Assembly (NCBI GenBank): GCA_004193205.1
Contig: RZUM01000020.1
Coordinates: 1-64,000, forward strand
Length of the DNA: 64,000 nucleotides
From: Gordonia sediminis
GTDB lineage: Bacteria; Actinomycetota; Actinomycetes; Mycobacteriales; Mycobacteriaceae
Direction: 5' to 3'
Both the position numbers and the translations under genes were made by a program. Under the pieces are notes generated by a model that searched no databases, had not been told where the DNA came from, and was given only the letters and a program-made list of their open reading frames with translations. Shown here in pieces: positions 24,674 through 33,916 of the stretch. How positions within the stretch are numbered: the stretch's first letter is position 1; every line of letters begins with the position of its first letter.

Positions 24674-24708
24674 ACGGCCGGTGGTGGCAGACAGCCGCCA
24701 CCGGCCGT
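24674..24708. terminator. Bidirectional stem-loop
   Basis: Inverted repeat ACGGCCGGTGG / CCACCGGCCGT around a 13-nt loop, between the convergent ends of the amidohydrolase (+) and a CoA ligase (-). Confidence 0.65.
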
Positions 24709-24728
24709 TGCTGTCGGCGCTGCGTGCC

Positions 24729-26216
24729 TCAGGCGCGACGTAAGTGGGCGCGCTGGAGTTTGCCGGACTCGCTGCGTGGCAGACTGTCGACGACGATGAT
24801 CTGGTCGGGAATCTTGTACGTCGCAAGTCGTTCCGATGCTGTGGCGCGCACATCATCGAGTGAGACGGGACCCGAGGTGACGACATAGGCCACCACCCGC
24901 TCGCCGCGGCGAACGTCTGGTTCGCCGACCACGGCGGCGTCGGTGACGGATGCGTGCCGCAGCAATTCTGCTTCCACCTCGGTGGGGGCGACCTGGAATC
25001 CGGACACCTTGATCATGTCCTTACGCCTGTCGACTATCCACACCCGCCCCTCGGCGTCGATGCGGCCGATGTCGCCGGTCCGGAACCAGCCGTCAGGTGC
25101 GAACGGATCGTCTTCTGGTCGACTCGGCTGCACTGTGTAGGACCGGGCGACGCACGGGCCGCGAAGCTCGATCTCGTTGTCGACGCCCAGTCTGATCTCC
25201 ATGCCCGGCGCCGGGAAGCCGGGTGAGTCCAGGCGCCACTGCTCCGGCTTGCCCACCGGATTGAACACCGGGGCGAATGCCTCGGTCATGCCATAGGAAC
25301 ACAGGAATCCCACCCCGGTCTTGCCGGTGATCGCAGCGGCCAGCTGCTGGGGCACCGCACTGCCGCCCCACATGAAGTAGCGCAACGCCGGGAAGTCCTC
25401 TCGGCTGATCTGTGGCATGGAGGCGAGCCGGTGCGCCACCGTCCCCGCCAGCGGCCACACGGTGACCTCACCGGTCTTGAGCTGACGGACGCATTCGTCG
25501 AGGTCGAAACGCTCGAACAAGGTGACGTGCGCCCCGGCGGCAATGGCGGCACCCAGCATCGATGTCCCGAAGATATGACACAGCGGCAGTGAGATCTGGA
25601 GATTGTCTCGGTCGGTCAGCGCGAGCTGGTCGACGAGGATCCCGACTCCGCCGCTGAGGCTCGCGTGGGTATGCACCACACCCTTGGGGAGTCCGGTCGT
25701 CCCCGACGAGAACGGAATGCACAACTCGCTTCCGGGTTCCGGTTGCTCGCGGACTCGTGCGGCCGAAGGCGTGATGTCGGCATCGAGCGCGATCGCCGCC
25801 GCATCGACGGCGATGCGATACTCCGCCGCCGTGGCACGATGCCGATCCGAATGGATCGCCGCGCGAGCGTCGAGTGTCGCTGCCGCATTACCGATCTCAT
25901 GCGCCGTCCAGTATGGGTTCGGGCAGGCGAACGCCGCGCCGATCCGTGCGAGCGCGAATTGGCAGACGAGATACTCGGGCCGGTTCTCCATGAGGAGCAC
26001 TACACGCATACCGGCGGTGATGCCCGCGTGCTCGAGAGTCGCGACGGCGTTGCGCACGACGGCGTCGAGTTGCGCATAGGTCCAGGTGCGGCCCTGAAAG
26101 GTCAGCGCCGGCCGGTCCGGTGTGCGGTCTGCGGCGAGTTCTGTGAGCAGCGCGTAGGGCGCGAACTGTGCTGCCCCGGGTCGGGTAGCCGGGGGCTGCT
26201 CGTCGGTGTTCGTCAT
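24729..26216 (-). CDS. Acyl-CoA synthetase (4-coumarate-CoA-ligase-like)
   Basis: Adenylate-forming ligase of 495 residues. P-loop IPFSSGTTGLPKGVVHTH (about 166-183), SYGMTEAF, GWFRTGDIGRIDAEGRVWIVDR in two overlapping motifs, DMIKVSGFQVAPTEVE and the catalytic lysine in PRSESGKLQRAHLR. This layout is closest to 4-coumarate/aryl- or fatty-acyl-CoA ligases. It activates a carboxylic acid with ATP and CoA. Start ATG at 26216. It is 27 nt downstream of the lipocalin-like protein gene on the same strand, so they are likely one unit. Confidence 0.9.
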   Translation of the reverse strand: MTNTDEQPPATRPGAAQFAPYALLTELAADRTPDRPALTFQGRTWTYAQLDAVVRNAVATLEHAGITAGMRVVLLMENRPEYLVCQFALARIGAAFACPNPYWTAHEIGNAAATLDARAAIHSDRHRATAAEYRIAVDAAAIALDADITPSAARVREQPEPGSELCIPFSSGTTGLPKGVVHTHASLSGGVGILVDQLALTDRDNLQISLPLCHIFGTSMLGAAIAAGAHVTLFERFDLDECVRQLKTGEVTVWPLAGTVAHRLASMPQISREDFPALRYFMWGGSAVPQQLAAAITGKTGVGFLCSYGMTEAFAPVFNPVGKPEQWRLDSPGFPAPGMEIRLGVDNEIELRGPCVARSYTVQPSRPEDDPFAPDGWFRTGDIGRIDAEGRVWIVDRRKDMIKVSGFQVAPTEVEAELLRHASVTDAAVVGEPDVRRGERVVAYVVTSGPVSLDDVRATASERLATYKIPDQIIVVDSLPRSESGKLQRAHLRRA

Positions 26217-26243
26217 GAGCGCGACGCTACGCCCCCGCAGCTA

Positions 26244-27287
26244 TCACCATCGGCGCCGTTCGCCGTTCGCGGGGACGGATTCGCCCCAGGCCATCCAGAC
26301 GTCGGGAGTGCGTGTGTCCGAAACGCGGTGGACGCGGCCTTCCTGCTGTGGGTTGGGGATGGGACCAAGGCCTTCCATCCGGCCGTGCGGGTCCGGCTCG
26401 CAGCGCCAGCGCTCACCATCGATCGTGTAGTCGATCCCGTCGTGCCAATAGCCCTCGGCATCGCGAATGATCGTGGTATCCATCGACTTGCCGACAGAAA
26501 CGGTGCCGTCGTTTCGAGCGCTGACCGCCACATGGAAATCGCCGTTGCCGAACAGGAAGTGTCCCACCTCGGACGACCCGTCGTCCCAGTGGTTCGCCCA
26601 GGAGTACCAGGTGGTGTACTCGGCATCGTGAAGCGGATCTTTGCTGACGTAGAGGCGTGCGTTCGGGGGCATCCAGGCCTCCTCCCAGAAGAGGAAGCCG
26701 CGGACATCGCGGTCGAGGAGGCGTCCTTCCACCAGCCACGTCTGGGTGAGATACAGCAGCGACGAGTCCGGCCCGGGCAGGAACCACTGCAGCGGAGGTG
26801 CTGCGAGGGAGGAGCCGGTCACGTCGATGACCCCACTCTCCACGTATTCGAAGCGCTCTGGCGACAGCGACAGCTGTGTCGTCTGCGTCGACGTGCTCGA
26901 TGTGCCGGTGAACTGCACAGCCGAACCATCCTCGTTCACTTCTCGGACGAGTTCGTTGCTGTCCGGGGCGTTTCTCGGTTCGCGGCGCAGTCGCATCTGC
27001 GATCCTTGACCGCCCTCCAGGAGGATCAGTTTTCCGCCGAGTGATTTGATGTCGGCGCCCGCTTCAGGGTCGCGCACGGCCGGGATGCGCCTCATGATCG
27101 AATAGAGGTTGCCGTCCTCGTCGCGCAGCGAGCCCCAGACGTATCCGGCTTCCGGGGTCAGTCCATGAATGGTTCGGTCGACATCGAGCGCTGCCGCCGG
27201 GTCGAACGCCCGGGATGAAACGATCGCGGCATGGTTGAAGCAGCCGGTCGGTGACTGGGCATTGAGATTGATCGTGTCGGTTGTCAT
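26244..27287 (-). CDS. Uncharacterised protein, possibly lipocalin/AttH-like
   Basis: 347 residues, soluble, no signal peptide or membrane segment. It is rich in aromatic residues and alternating beta pattern: GYVWGSLRDEDGNLYSIMRR, YTTWYSWANHWDDGSSEVG, YWHDGIDYTIDGERWRCEP. This texture reminds me of the AttH/carotenoid-hydratase lipocalin fold found beside steroid and terpene genes in actinobacteria, but I cannot assign it firmly. Start ATG 27287 (MTTDTINLNAQ). The AT-rich element at 27403-27430 lies upstream, and an acyl-CoA ligase follows, implying a role in the same catabolic regulon. Confidence 0.75.
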   Translation of the reverse strand: MTTDTINLNAQSPTGCFNHAAIVSSRAFDPAAALDVDRTIHGLTPEAGYVWGSLRDEDGNLYSIMRRIPAVRDPEAGADIKSLGGKLILLEGGQGSQMRLRREPRNAPDSNELVREVNEDGSAVQFTGTSSTSTQTTQLSLSPERFEYVESGVIDVTGSSLAAPPLQWFLPGPDSSLLYLTQTWLVEGRLLDRDVRGFLFWEEAWMPPNARLYVSKDPLHDAEYTTWYSWANHWDDGSSEVGHFLFGNGDFHVAVSARNDGTVSVGKSMDTTIIRDAEGYWHDGIDYTIDGERWRCEPDPHGRMEGLGPIPNPQQEGRVHRVSDTRTPDVWMAWGESVPANGERRRW

Positions 27288-27402
27288 CCTGGTCTTCCTC
27301 TGACGTTCGGTTACCTGGAGTAGTCGCGGCGACGCGTCGACCTGTGCCGACGGACTCGCCCCCGGTTCGGGAGTATGCGGGGCTCTGGGGCACCCCACTC
27401 AT

Positions 27403-27430
27403 ATATAGAGTAATCCGTTAACTAATTCAA
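27403..27430. promoter_or_regulatory. AT-rich regulon element (minus-strand promoter)
   Basis: Contains TAGAGTAATCCGTTAACTAA then TTCAAG. The TTAACTAATT core matches the elements at 43764 and 49843. It is about 115 nt upstream of the minus-strand uncharacterised gene. Confidence 0.5.
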
Positions 27431-27479
27431 GGGGTCGGGTCCGAGACGGCGGCTCCCACCTCGGCCCAGTTCGGCTGTT

Positions 27480-27508
27480 GATATAGATTAATTATCTGTA
27501 TATTAAAG
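27480..27508. promoter_or_regulatory. AT-rich promoter element upstream of CoA ligase
   Basis: GATATAGATTAATTATCTG then TATATTAAAGG, 42 nt before the ligase start. The TATAGATTAAT core repeats the sequence at 15591 in front of the kinase operon. TATAGA or TATATT could serve as a -10 box. Confidence 0.5.
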
Positions 27509-27549
27509 GTCGGCTGTGCCCCATCCAATACCTAACGGCAGGACCATCG

Positions 27550-29196
27550 ATGTCTGAATCCTCTTCACTGCCGGGACCGACGGAGCCTCCTCGCTCCGGT
27601 TGGTCCTATGTGCGATTGCGTGCTGATGAGGTGGCCCGGGAGCTCGGCAGCACGGTCGGCGAGCGCATTGCGATCGCGGCGGGGCGGCATCCCGCCAGAG
27701 CCGCGGTGTCATGGGTGGACGACAACGATCACGTGCAGTCGGTCACCTGGCGAGAGATGTATGCGCGGGCGATCCGGGTGGGCAACTCACTCAGGACGTA
27801 CACACCAGCGCATTTGCGAGTCGGCGTACTCGGCCGTGATCGGGTGCAATGGACTGAGGCTGTCTTCGGCGCGGCGTGCGTCGGTTACGGTGTGGTACCG
27901 CTGCCGCACGCCGACACCGCCGACGACCTGACGCAACGCTGTCGGCAGACAGGTATCGACCTGGTGATCGCGACCGATGACGCCTTGCCGTTCGCGGCGC
28001 AGGCGCTGCGTGGTGTGCGGGTGGTGAGTGTGTCCGCGATGGCGACCACCGCACCTCCGGTCGACGGCCTGCAGCGGACGCCGGCACGGGCCGATGACGC
28101 GTTCCTGTTCCAGTTCACCTCGGGCACCACGGGTACGCCCAAGGTTGCGGTGTTGTCCCACCGGGCGGTCCTCCGCTCGGCCGAAGGCTATGTACGCGGG
28201 GCCGGCGGCAGGGATGGCGCTGTGTTGGTGAACCCGTTACCGCTCGATCATGTTGGTGGGTCGGTGGCCGGACTGATAGGGGCCCTGAGCGTCGACGGGA
28301 CGTATGTTGCGGTGCCGAGCATCGACCCCGATGCGATCACGCGGGCCATCCGGCACACTTCGCCGGACGTCATCGGGCTGGTGCCGACGCTGATGGTCGA
28401 TCTGCTGGAGCGGGGCACCGCAACGGCGGCGGACTTCGCGTCGGTCACCTCGGTGATCGGCGGCGCCACGAGGGTGGACGCGGGTTTGATCGACAGGATC
28501 GAACGCGAACTGGGAATCCGATTCCTCGTGGGTTACGGGCAAAGCGAAGCACCGTGCATGTCATTGAGCGGACTGACGGACTCCGTGTTGGCGAGGACGC
28601 GGACGATAGGCCGACCGCTGGGCGGTCGCGACTACTGCATCATCGCCGGCGGAGCGGTCGTCCGCGACGGCGAGGTGGGTGAACTCTGCGTGCGTGGCCC
28701 GCTGATCATGTCCGGCTATCTCCAACCCGATGGCACAGTGCGGACGGAGACCGACTCGGCCGGCTGGATGAGGACCGGAGACCTCTGTTCGATGGCCGAC
28801 GGGATCGTCACGTTTCACTCGCGTCTCCGGGACGTTGTGATCCGTGGCGGCGAGAATCTGTACCCGGCCGAAATCGAGCCCATCCTTGCCGACTGCGAAG
28901 CGGTGGGAGAAGTCTCGGTCTTCGGGGTGACGGACCAACGGTTGGGGGAGCGGCTCGTGGCCGCGGTCAGGCCGGCGTCCGGTGTGCTGGTGGACGTGGC
29001 CGATCTGCAGGCATTCGCAGCGGAGCGACTCCCACGCAAGAAGCAGCCGACGGAATGGTTCGTCGTCGACGACTTCCCCCGGACCTCCACCGGCAAGATC
29101 CGCAAGAGCGATCTCGCCCGACAGTTGGACCTCGACCAGCCCCTCGATGGGGCGCGGATACACAGTCATGCTGAACAGGAGATTGGTGACCGATGA
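27550..29196 (+). CDS. Class I adenylate-forming enzyme (acyl-CoA ligase)
   Basis: AMP-binding ligase of 548 residues. P-loop FLFQFTSGTTGTPKVAVLSH (about 183-202), GYGQSEAP, GWMRTGDLCSMADGIVTFH, VIRGGENLYPAEIEP and PRTSTGKIRKSDLARQ with the catalytic lysine. The substrate pocket cannot be read. ATG 27550 follows an AGGA stretch. It overlaps the alpha/beta hydrolase by ATGA at 29193, so the two are coupled; a hydrolase releasing an acid for the ligase to activate is one possibility. Confidence 0.88.
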   Translation: MSESSSLPGPTEPPRSGWSYVRLRADEVARELGSTVGERIAIAAGRHPARAAVSWVDDNDHVQSVTWREMYARAIRVGNSLRTYTPAHLRVGVLGRDRVQWTEAVFGAACVGYGVVPLPHADTADDLTQRCRQTGIDLVIATDDALPFAAQALRGVRVVSVSAMATTAPPVDGLQRTPARADDAFLFQFTSGTTGTPKVAVLSHRAVLRSAEGYVRGAGGRDGAVLVNPLPLDHVGGSVAGLIGALSVDGTYVAVPSIDPDAITRAIRHTSPDVIGLVPTLMVDLLERGTATAADFASVTSVIGGATRVDAGLIDRIERELGIRFLVGYGQSEAPCMSLSGLTDSVLARTRTIGRPLGGRDYCIIAGGAVVRDGEVGELCVRGPLIMSGYLQPDGTVRTETDSAGWMRTGDLCSMADGIVTFHSRLRDVVIRGGENLYPAEIEPILADCEAVGEVSVFGVTDQRLGERLVAAVRPASGVLVDVADLQAFAAERLPRKKQPTEWFVVDDFPRTSTGKIRKSDLARQLDLDQPLDGARIHSHAEQEIGDR

Positions 29197-30128
29197 CGAA
29201 TCAGATGAGTGAGGCGAGCCCAACTGGCGCCGACAGTCCCGTTGAGGTGATCCGGGTGCCTGCAGGGCCGGTGTCGCTCTCCGGATTGGCTGCGCTGCAC
29301 GACTCGCCACGAGCGCTTGTGCTGGCTCTGCACGGCGGGGGCCTGCATGCCCGCTATTTCCACGGGGGTGCCCACGAGGACCTCTCGCTGCTGACCCTCG
29401 GACATCAACTCGGGTACTCGGTGATCGCGCTCGACAGGCCGGGGTACGGTGCGACAACAGGTGTCGACGACGAGCATGTCAGCCTCAGCGGACAGGTCGC
29501 CCTGCTGGTCGAGGCGGTCGGCCACCTGGCGTCATCGTATGACGTGGGCGCAGGCATTTTCCTGGTCGGCCACTCCTTCGGCGGCATCACCGCGATCACG
29601 CTGGCCGCTGCGCTGGGCGACGACGCATCTCTGCTCGGGTTGGATGTCAATGGTGTCGGCGCAAAGTACGACGATGGCCTTCGAGCTCATCTGCACAGTT
29701 CCACGTTCGGTGACACGGAACTGCCCGCCCAATTCCGCAGCAGGCGATCGCACTGGGGAGACGAGGCGTTCTACCCAGCCGCGACGTTCGACCGGTCGCT
29801 CGATCTGCGCCCACATGCGCCCGTTCCTGCCATCGAGCGGGCAGACGCGGTGCGGTGGCCTGAACGTGTCGCTCAGGAGGCCGCACGTGTCACTGTCCCG
29901 GTGCATCTGACCTTCGCCGAGCAGGAGTACAACTGGGCGGTGCAGCCGGCCGACATCGACGAGTTCGCGGGATTGTTCGTCAACTCGCCGTTGGTGCAAT
30001 CCGACGTGCAGCCGTCGTCGGGTCACAACACGAGTCTCGGGTGGGCCGCGCGCGCCTATCACCTCCGCGCCTTTGCGTTTGCCGAGGATGCGATCGTGTA
30101 CCGGAGGCTCAGTAGCGCACCGCAGTGA
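29193..30128 (+). CDS. Alpha/beta hydrolase
   Basis: Serine hydrolase fold of 311 residues. The oxyanion region is LALHGGGLHARYFHGG (about 45-60), the nucleophile elbow VGHSFGG (about 127-133) and the putative catalytic histidine is in PSSGHNTSLGW near residue 280. Possible reaction: ester, lactone or thioester hydrolysis. It is translationally coupled to the upstream CoA ligase. The gene end lies in a 16-bp tandem duplication (30118-30149). Confidence 0.85.
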   Translation: MTNQMSEASPTGADSPVEVIRVPAGPVSLSGLAALHDSPRALVLALHGGGLHARYFHGGAHEDLSLLTLGHQLGYSVIALDRPGYGATTGVDDEHVSLSGQVALLVEAVGHLASSYDVGAGIFLVGHSFGGITAITLAAALGDDASLLGLDVNGVGAKYDDGLRAHLHSSTFGDTELPAQFRSRRSHWGDEAFYPAATFDRSLDLRPHAPVPAIERADAVRWPERVAQEAARVTVPVHLTFAEQEYNWAVQPADIDEFAGLFVNSPLVQSDVQPSSGHNTSLGWAARAYHLRAFAFAEDAIVYRRLSSAPQ

Positions 30129-30149
30129 GGGAACACCGCAGTAAGGGAA
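30118..30149 (+). repeat. 16-bp tandem duplication at hydrolase stop codon
   Basis: CACCGCAGTGAGGGAA is followed directly by CACCGCAGTAAGGGAA, one base different. The first copy contains the hydrolase stop (TGA at 30126). In the second copy the same position would give TAA, so the repeat duplicates the gene end without altering the protein. Confidence 0.8.
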
Positions 30150-30212
30150 CGCAGCAGTGCGCCGCGATTCCGAAGGTCCGATCGAGCATCGGATCCAGCA
30201 GGTGGTTGCCGG

Positions 30213-31103
30213 CTACACCCCGGCGAGAAAATCGGAGATCGACGCCACGAAGACGTCATTGTCGTCGCCGGCGACCATATGCGTCGCTTCGGCAACCACC
30301 ACGCTGGACGCATGCGGCACAAGCGCGCGGAGCTCGTCGACCCCGTCGTCACTGACGATGTCGGATTTTCCGCCGGACACCAGAACCATGGGAACAGTGA
30401 TCCCTGCACACGCCGCGATCATCCGGTCCCGCCGGTCCACCGGATTGTCGAGATTGGCCCCCAGCCGGTGGAATGCGGGATCCCAATGCCAGTAGAGCCT
30501 CCCGTCCTCTCCCGTTCGCACATTCTTCCGAAGACCCTCAATGTTTTTGGGGCGCGGGTGGTTTGGTCGGTACGCCGATACCGCGTCGGCAACCGCTTCG
30601 AGATCGGCGAAGCCGTCCGGAGCCGAACGCATGAATTCGGCGATACGCGCCACGCCCTCCGGCTCGATGCGGGGTGTGATGTCGACCAACACCAACGCGC
30701 GGAGCAGACCCGGGTGCTCGCCCTCGGCAATGAGCCCCGTCATTCCGCCCATGGATGCGCCGACCACGACCGGGCGTCCAAGTGTCGGACCGTCGAGTTC
30801 AGACACCTGATCGACGATGGCGAGCAGGTCGTCGACGAGGACGCCGATTCGATAGTCGCCCTCGGTTGACCAGTCACTTTGCGCGTGCCCCCGCGCGTCG
30901 ACGGTGACGACCTCCCAACCGATGGCCTGCAATGCACGGGCGGATCGGTCCCACGAGTGCCGGGTCTGGCCGCCGCCGTGCAGCATGAGAATCCGCCCGC
31001 GCGGTGTTGCAGCTCCCGCGACCCGCCAGCGGTCGCCGCGGATTGCGCCCGCACCACCGCGAAACTCGACTGGGTCGGCGTTCTCGTGAGCTGTGGGTTT
31101 CAT
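30213..31103 (-). CDS. Alpha/beta hydrolase
   Basis: Alpha/beta-fold hydrolase of 296 residues: ILMLHGGGQTRHSWDR (oxyanion hole, about 38-53), VVGASMGGMTG (nucleophile Ser, about 112-122), acid in VSGGKSDIVSDDG and His in EATHMVAGDDNDVF. This arrangement is common in epoxide-hydrolase/lipase-like enzymes and C-C hydrolases. It is convergent with the other hydrolase and follows the ligase at 31203 on the same strand across a stem-loop. Start ATG 31103. Confidence 0.88.
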   Translation of the reverse strand: MKPTAHENADPVEFRGGAGAIRGDRWRVAGAATPRGRILMLHGGGQTRHSWDRSARALQAIGWEVVTVDARGHAQSDWSTEGDYRIGVLVDDLLAIVDQVSELDGPTLGRPVVVGASMGGMTGLIAEGEHPGLLRALVLVDITPRIEPEGVARIAEFMRSAPDGFADLEAVADAVSAYRPNHPRPKNIEGLRKNVRTGEDGRLYWHWDPAFHRLGANLDNPVDRRDRMIAACAGITVPMVLVSGGKSDIVSDDGVDELRALVPHASSVVVAEATHMVAGDDNDVFVASISDFLAGV

Positions 31104-31147
31104 TCGGTTGCTCCTCGTCGAGGTTCTCGGCGCAATGGTCGCATGGC

Positions 31148-31181
31148 GATACGGCCGCGTCGTCGCGACCGCGGCCGTATC
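31148..31181. terminator. Stem-loop downstream of CoA ligase
   Basis: Perfect 11-bp inverted repeat GATACGGCCGC / GCGGCCGTATC with a 12-nt loop, 22 nt beyond the stop of the minus-strand ligase and before the minus-strand hydrolase. Likely a terminator or partial attenuator between them. Confidence 0.6.
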
Positions 31182-31202
31182 ACCGGTGAACGAAGGCTAC
31201 GG

Positions 31203-32849
31203 TCAGCTGACAGCAGCGGCCTTCGCGGGACGACGCTCGGCCCAGTCCGGCGCTTCCTTCGTGCGGTCCCAGGTGTCGCTGGTCACGCCGAAGTCCCGCA
31301 GCACGTACTTCTGGATCTTCCCGGTCGGTGTCATCGGGAAATCGTGCACGATCTTCACATAGCGCGGGACGAAGAAGTAGGGAGCATTCTCGTCGATGAA
31401 CTTGCAGAACTCGAGCGGGTCGATCACCGCCCCTTCATTCGGCTGCAGAACCAGCATCAGTTCTTCCTCATGCTCGAAGTCGGCGAGCTTCACGCCGACT
31501 GCGGCCGCATTCGCGACGTCCGGGTGCCGCAGAGCGATGTGCTCTACCTCGAAGGTGGAGGTGTTGCGGCCCTTGTGTCGCAGCGCATCCTTCTTGCGAT
31601 CAACGAAGAAGAGCTCACCGTCTTCGTCACGGCGTCCCAGGTCGCCGGTGTGGAACCACAGGTTGCGGAAGGCCTCGATGGTCTTCTCGGGTTCATCGAG
31701 GTACCCGCTGAACAGGGAGCCCGGTACGCGCGGCCGCACGCAGAACTCGCCGACCTCGCCAACCGCTGCTTCGGCGTCGTTGTTGTCCAAGAGGCGGGTC
31801 TCGACCAGATCGTCGTCAAGCGTGTAACCGGAGGACCCGGGTTTCAAGGGCATGTCGGAGGTGTAGAGCGTAGCCCCCATCACCTCGCTGGTGCCGAATC
31901 CGGCGGCAATCCGTTCGATACCGAATCGTTCCATGAACGGCTTCATGATCTGCGGCACAATCGGCGCCATGACCAGTGACCGCAGCGGATTGTCGGCGTC
32001 ATCAGGCTTGGGTGGCTGGTTCATCAGGTAGATGTGCATCGTTCCCAGCGTCATCGTGTGCTCGGCACCGAAATGACGGATGCGATCCCAGTAATCGGAG
32101 ACGGAGAAACGGGAATCGATACATGCCGTACCGCCGCTGGCGAGTGCGGGGAAAATGTTCATGACCCAACCGCCCGAGTTGTACATCGGCATGGGATAGT
32201 AGAACACTTCGCCCGGACCCTGCACATTGCGGAAGACGTCATTGTGGCGCTGGGCCCACAGCATCCAGACGGCATGCGGCTGCATGACGCCCTTCGATCG
32301 ACCGGTGGTACCCGAGGTCCACAAGACGGCGCTGGTGTCGAGTGGATCGTGTTTGATCGATCCCTGCCAGCGGTCGTTCTTCGCGAGGTCCGCGAAGTCG
32401 TGCGACGTCACGCCCGCGAGTTCGGTTGCGGCGCTTCCGCGAACGATGACGTGTCTGAACGGGAGGTCGTCGAGTTTCGCCACTTCGGCCAAGTGGTGCG
32501 CCTCGATGACGAGAATCTCCGCCTTGCTGGCCCGGAACAATTCGGCCAGCCAGTCACCCCGATATTCGGTGGAGAACGGCGACCAGATGCCCCCAGCCCG
32601 GTTCACTCCGAATGCCGTGACCGCCAGGTCGGCCGAGTTGTCCATGAACAGGGCGACGCGCGAACCGGCACCCACGCCGAGGTCACTGAACCCCTTGGCG
32701 AAGCGATCGGCCAGTTCGTCGACCTCCCCGTAGGTCAATGACGTATCAGCATCCCGCAGAAACACCTGTTCGCTCCGCTCATCGGCCTGAAGTCGGAGCA
32801 CATCGACTGGTATGCGGTGGGCAAGGTTGTTGAGGGGATCCGTTGTCAT
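31203..32849 (-). CDS. Acyl-CoA synthetase (AMP-binding)
   Basis: Adenylate-forming enzyme of 548 residues. The P-loop reads AVLWTSGTTGRSKGVMQPHA (about 174-193). FGTSEVMGA, WFHTGDLGRRDEDGELFFVDR in two overlapping motifs, DALRHKGRNTSTFEVE and PTGKIQKYVLRD (catalytic lysine) follow. The hinge RHKGRNTSTFEVEHI is of the type seen in crotonobetaine/carnitine-CoA ligase relatives (CaiC-like); the window also has CaiB-type CoA-transferases. Substrate undetermined. Start ATG 32849, with an AT-rich regulon element about 57 nt upstream. Confidence 0.9.
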   Translation of the reverse strand: MTTDPLNNLAHRIPVDVLRLQADERSEQVFLRDADTSLTYGEVDELADRFAKGFSDLGVGAGSRVALFMDNSADLAVTAFGVNRAGGIWSPFSTEYRGDWLAELFRASKAEILVIEAHHLAEVAKLDDLPFRHVIVRGSAATELAGVTSHDFADLAKNDRWQGSIKHDPLDTSAVLWTSGTTGRSKGVMQPHAVWMLWAQRHNDVFRNVQGPGEVFYYPMPMYNSGGWVMNIFPALASGGTACIDSRFSVSDYWDRIRHFGAEHTMTLGTMHIYLMNQPPKPDDADNPLRSLVMAPIVPQIMKPFMERFGIERIAAGFGTSEVMGATLYTSDMPLKPGSSGYTLDDDLVETRLLDNNDAEAAVGEVGEFCVRPRVPGSLFSGYLDEPEKTIEAFRNLWFHTGDLGRRDEDGELFFVDRKKDALRHKGRNTSTFEVEHIALRHPDVANAAAVGVKLADFEHEEELMLVLQPNEGAVIDPLEFCKFIDENAPYFFVPRYVKIVHDFPMTPTGKIQKYVLRDFGVTSDTWDRTKEAPDWAERRPAKAAAVS

Positions 32850-32905
32850 ATCTTCGCACTCTCTTCGTTGCCAGTGCCGACCTTCATGTGGTCGGACTCA
32901 TCGCG

Positions 32906-32936
32906 GATTAATGTGACGCAATTATTAAACTATATG
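32906..32936. promoter_or_regulatory. AT-rich regulon element upstream of ligase (minus)
   Basis: On the minus strand it reads CATATAGTTTAATAATTGCG, then TCACATTAATCC. The TATAGTTTAATAATT part matches the elements at 15591, 27480 and 35509. It is positioned as promoter for the minus-strand ligase. Confidence 0.5.
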
Positions 32937-33030
32937 GGGGTTGTGGCGTCAACCACACGCGAGCGATTTGTCCGAATTCGGACACAGTGCCCAGGATGCG
33001 CAGGGACGCGTGAAAAGGTCCTGAAAAAGT

Positions 33031-33070
33031 TCGCGGACAAGTCATTTCAGAACGAAGGACTTGTCCGCGA
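33031..33070. terminator. Stem-loop downstream of SDR
   Basis: Perfect 13-bp inverted repeat TCGCGGACAAGTC / GACTTGTCCGCGA with a 14-nt loop, just past the stop of the minus-strand SDR at 33101. Confidence 0.65.
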
Positions 33071-33100
33071 TGGGCCGCGAGTGCATACCGAGGGCCGATA

Positions 33101-33916
33101 TCAGGAACCGGCGCCGGCCATGAGGTCACTGATGTCGGCCACATAGGGCGCGTGCGCCAGCAGGCCGCCGTCCACGTGGATGACCTGTCCGGTGATGAAG
33201 CTCGATTTGTCGGATGCCAAGAAGATCGCGGCATGTGCGATGTCCTCGCGAGCACCCAGCCGGCCCATCAAGTGCTGACGAGTCATGATGTCGGCCATTT
33301 TTCCTGCTGCCCAGTCCTTTTCGGTCGCTGGGGTGACGATGAGTCCGGGTGAGATCGCATTGCAACGGATTCCGTAGCGGCCGAACTCCACGGCTGCGTA
33401 GGTCGTCAGGCGTGCAATCGCGGCTTTGCCTGCCCCGTACGCGGGATGCCCGAGATCGCCGGTCGCGCCGGCATCTGAGGTCGCGTTGATGATGGAACCG
33501 CTGCCGCGCAGCCGGATTCGCTCTGCCGCCATCTTGGTGCACACCATGGTGCCGCTGACGTTGATTCGAAACGTCTCATCCCACGCCGAGGCGTCGGCGC
33601 GGGCGATGTCGTGATCGAGGTTCTTCGCGATGTGGGTCGCCGAGGCGTTGTTGAAGATCGCGTCGAGGCCGCCGTAGGTCTCGGTGGTGTAGTCGAACAG
33701 TGCCTCGATCGACTGATGATCTCCAAGGTCGAACGCGAATGCCGATGCCTGCCCGCCCGCCGCGACGATGGACTTCGCGACTCGTTCGGCGGCGTCGGCA
33801 TTGATGTCGGCGACGACGACCGACGCGCCCTCTGCCGCGAACAGTTCTGCGGTCGTCTCACCGATCCCCGATCCGGATCCGGTGATGATTGCTACTTTGC
33901 CTTCGAGGTCAGCCAT
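33101..33916 (-). CDS. SDR family oxidoreductase
   Basis: Classical SDR of 271 residues: TGSGSGIG (about 12-19), IFNNASATH, the serine in NATSDAG, YGAGK as the Tyr/Lys pair, and FLASDKSSFITGQVIHVDGG. The DINADAAE segment after the second strand (aspartate) favours NAD(H). Probably a hydroxyacyl or alicyclic alcohol dehydrogenase. Another SDR lies 107 nt upstream on the same strand and an NTF2-like gene beyond it; the three probably form one transcript ending at the stem-loop at 33031. Confidence 0.9.
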   Translation of the reverse strand: MADLEGKVAIITGSGSGIGETTAELFAAEGASVVVADINADAAERVAKSIVAAGGQASAFAFDLGDHQSIEALFDYTTETYGGLDAIFNNASATHIAKNLDHDIARADASAWDETFRINVSGTMVCTKMAAERIRLRGSGSIINATSDAGATGDLGHPAYGAGKAAIARLTTYAAVEFGRYGIRCNAISPGLIVTPATEKDWAAGKMADIMTRQHLMGRLGAREDIAHAAIFLASDKSSFITGQVIHVDGGLLAHAPYVADISDLMAGAGS

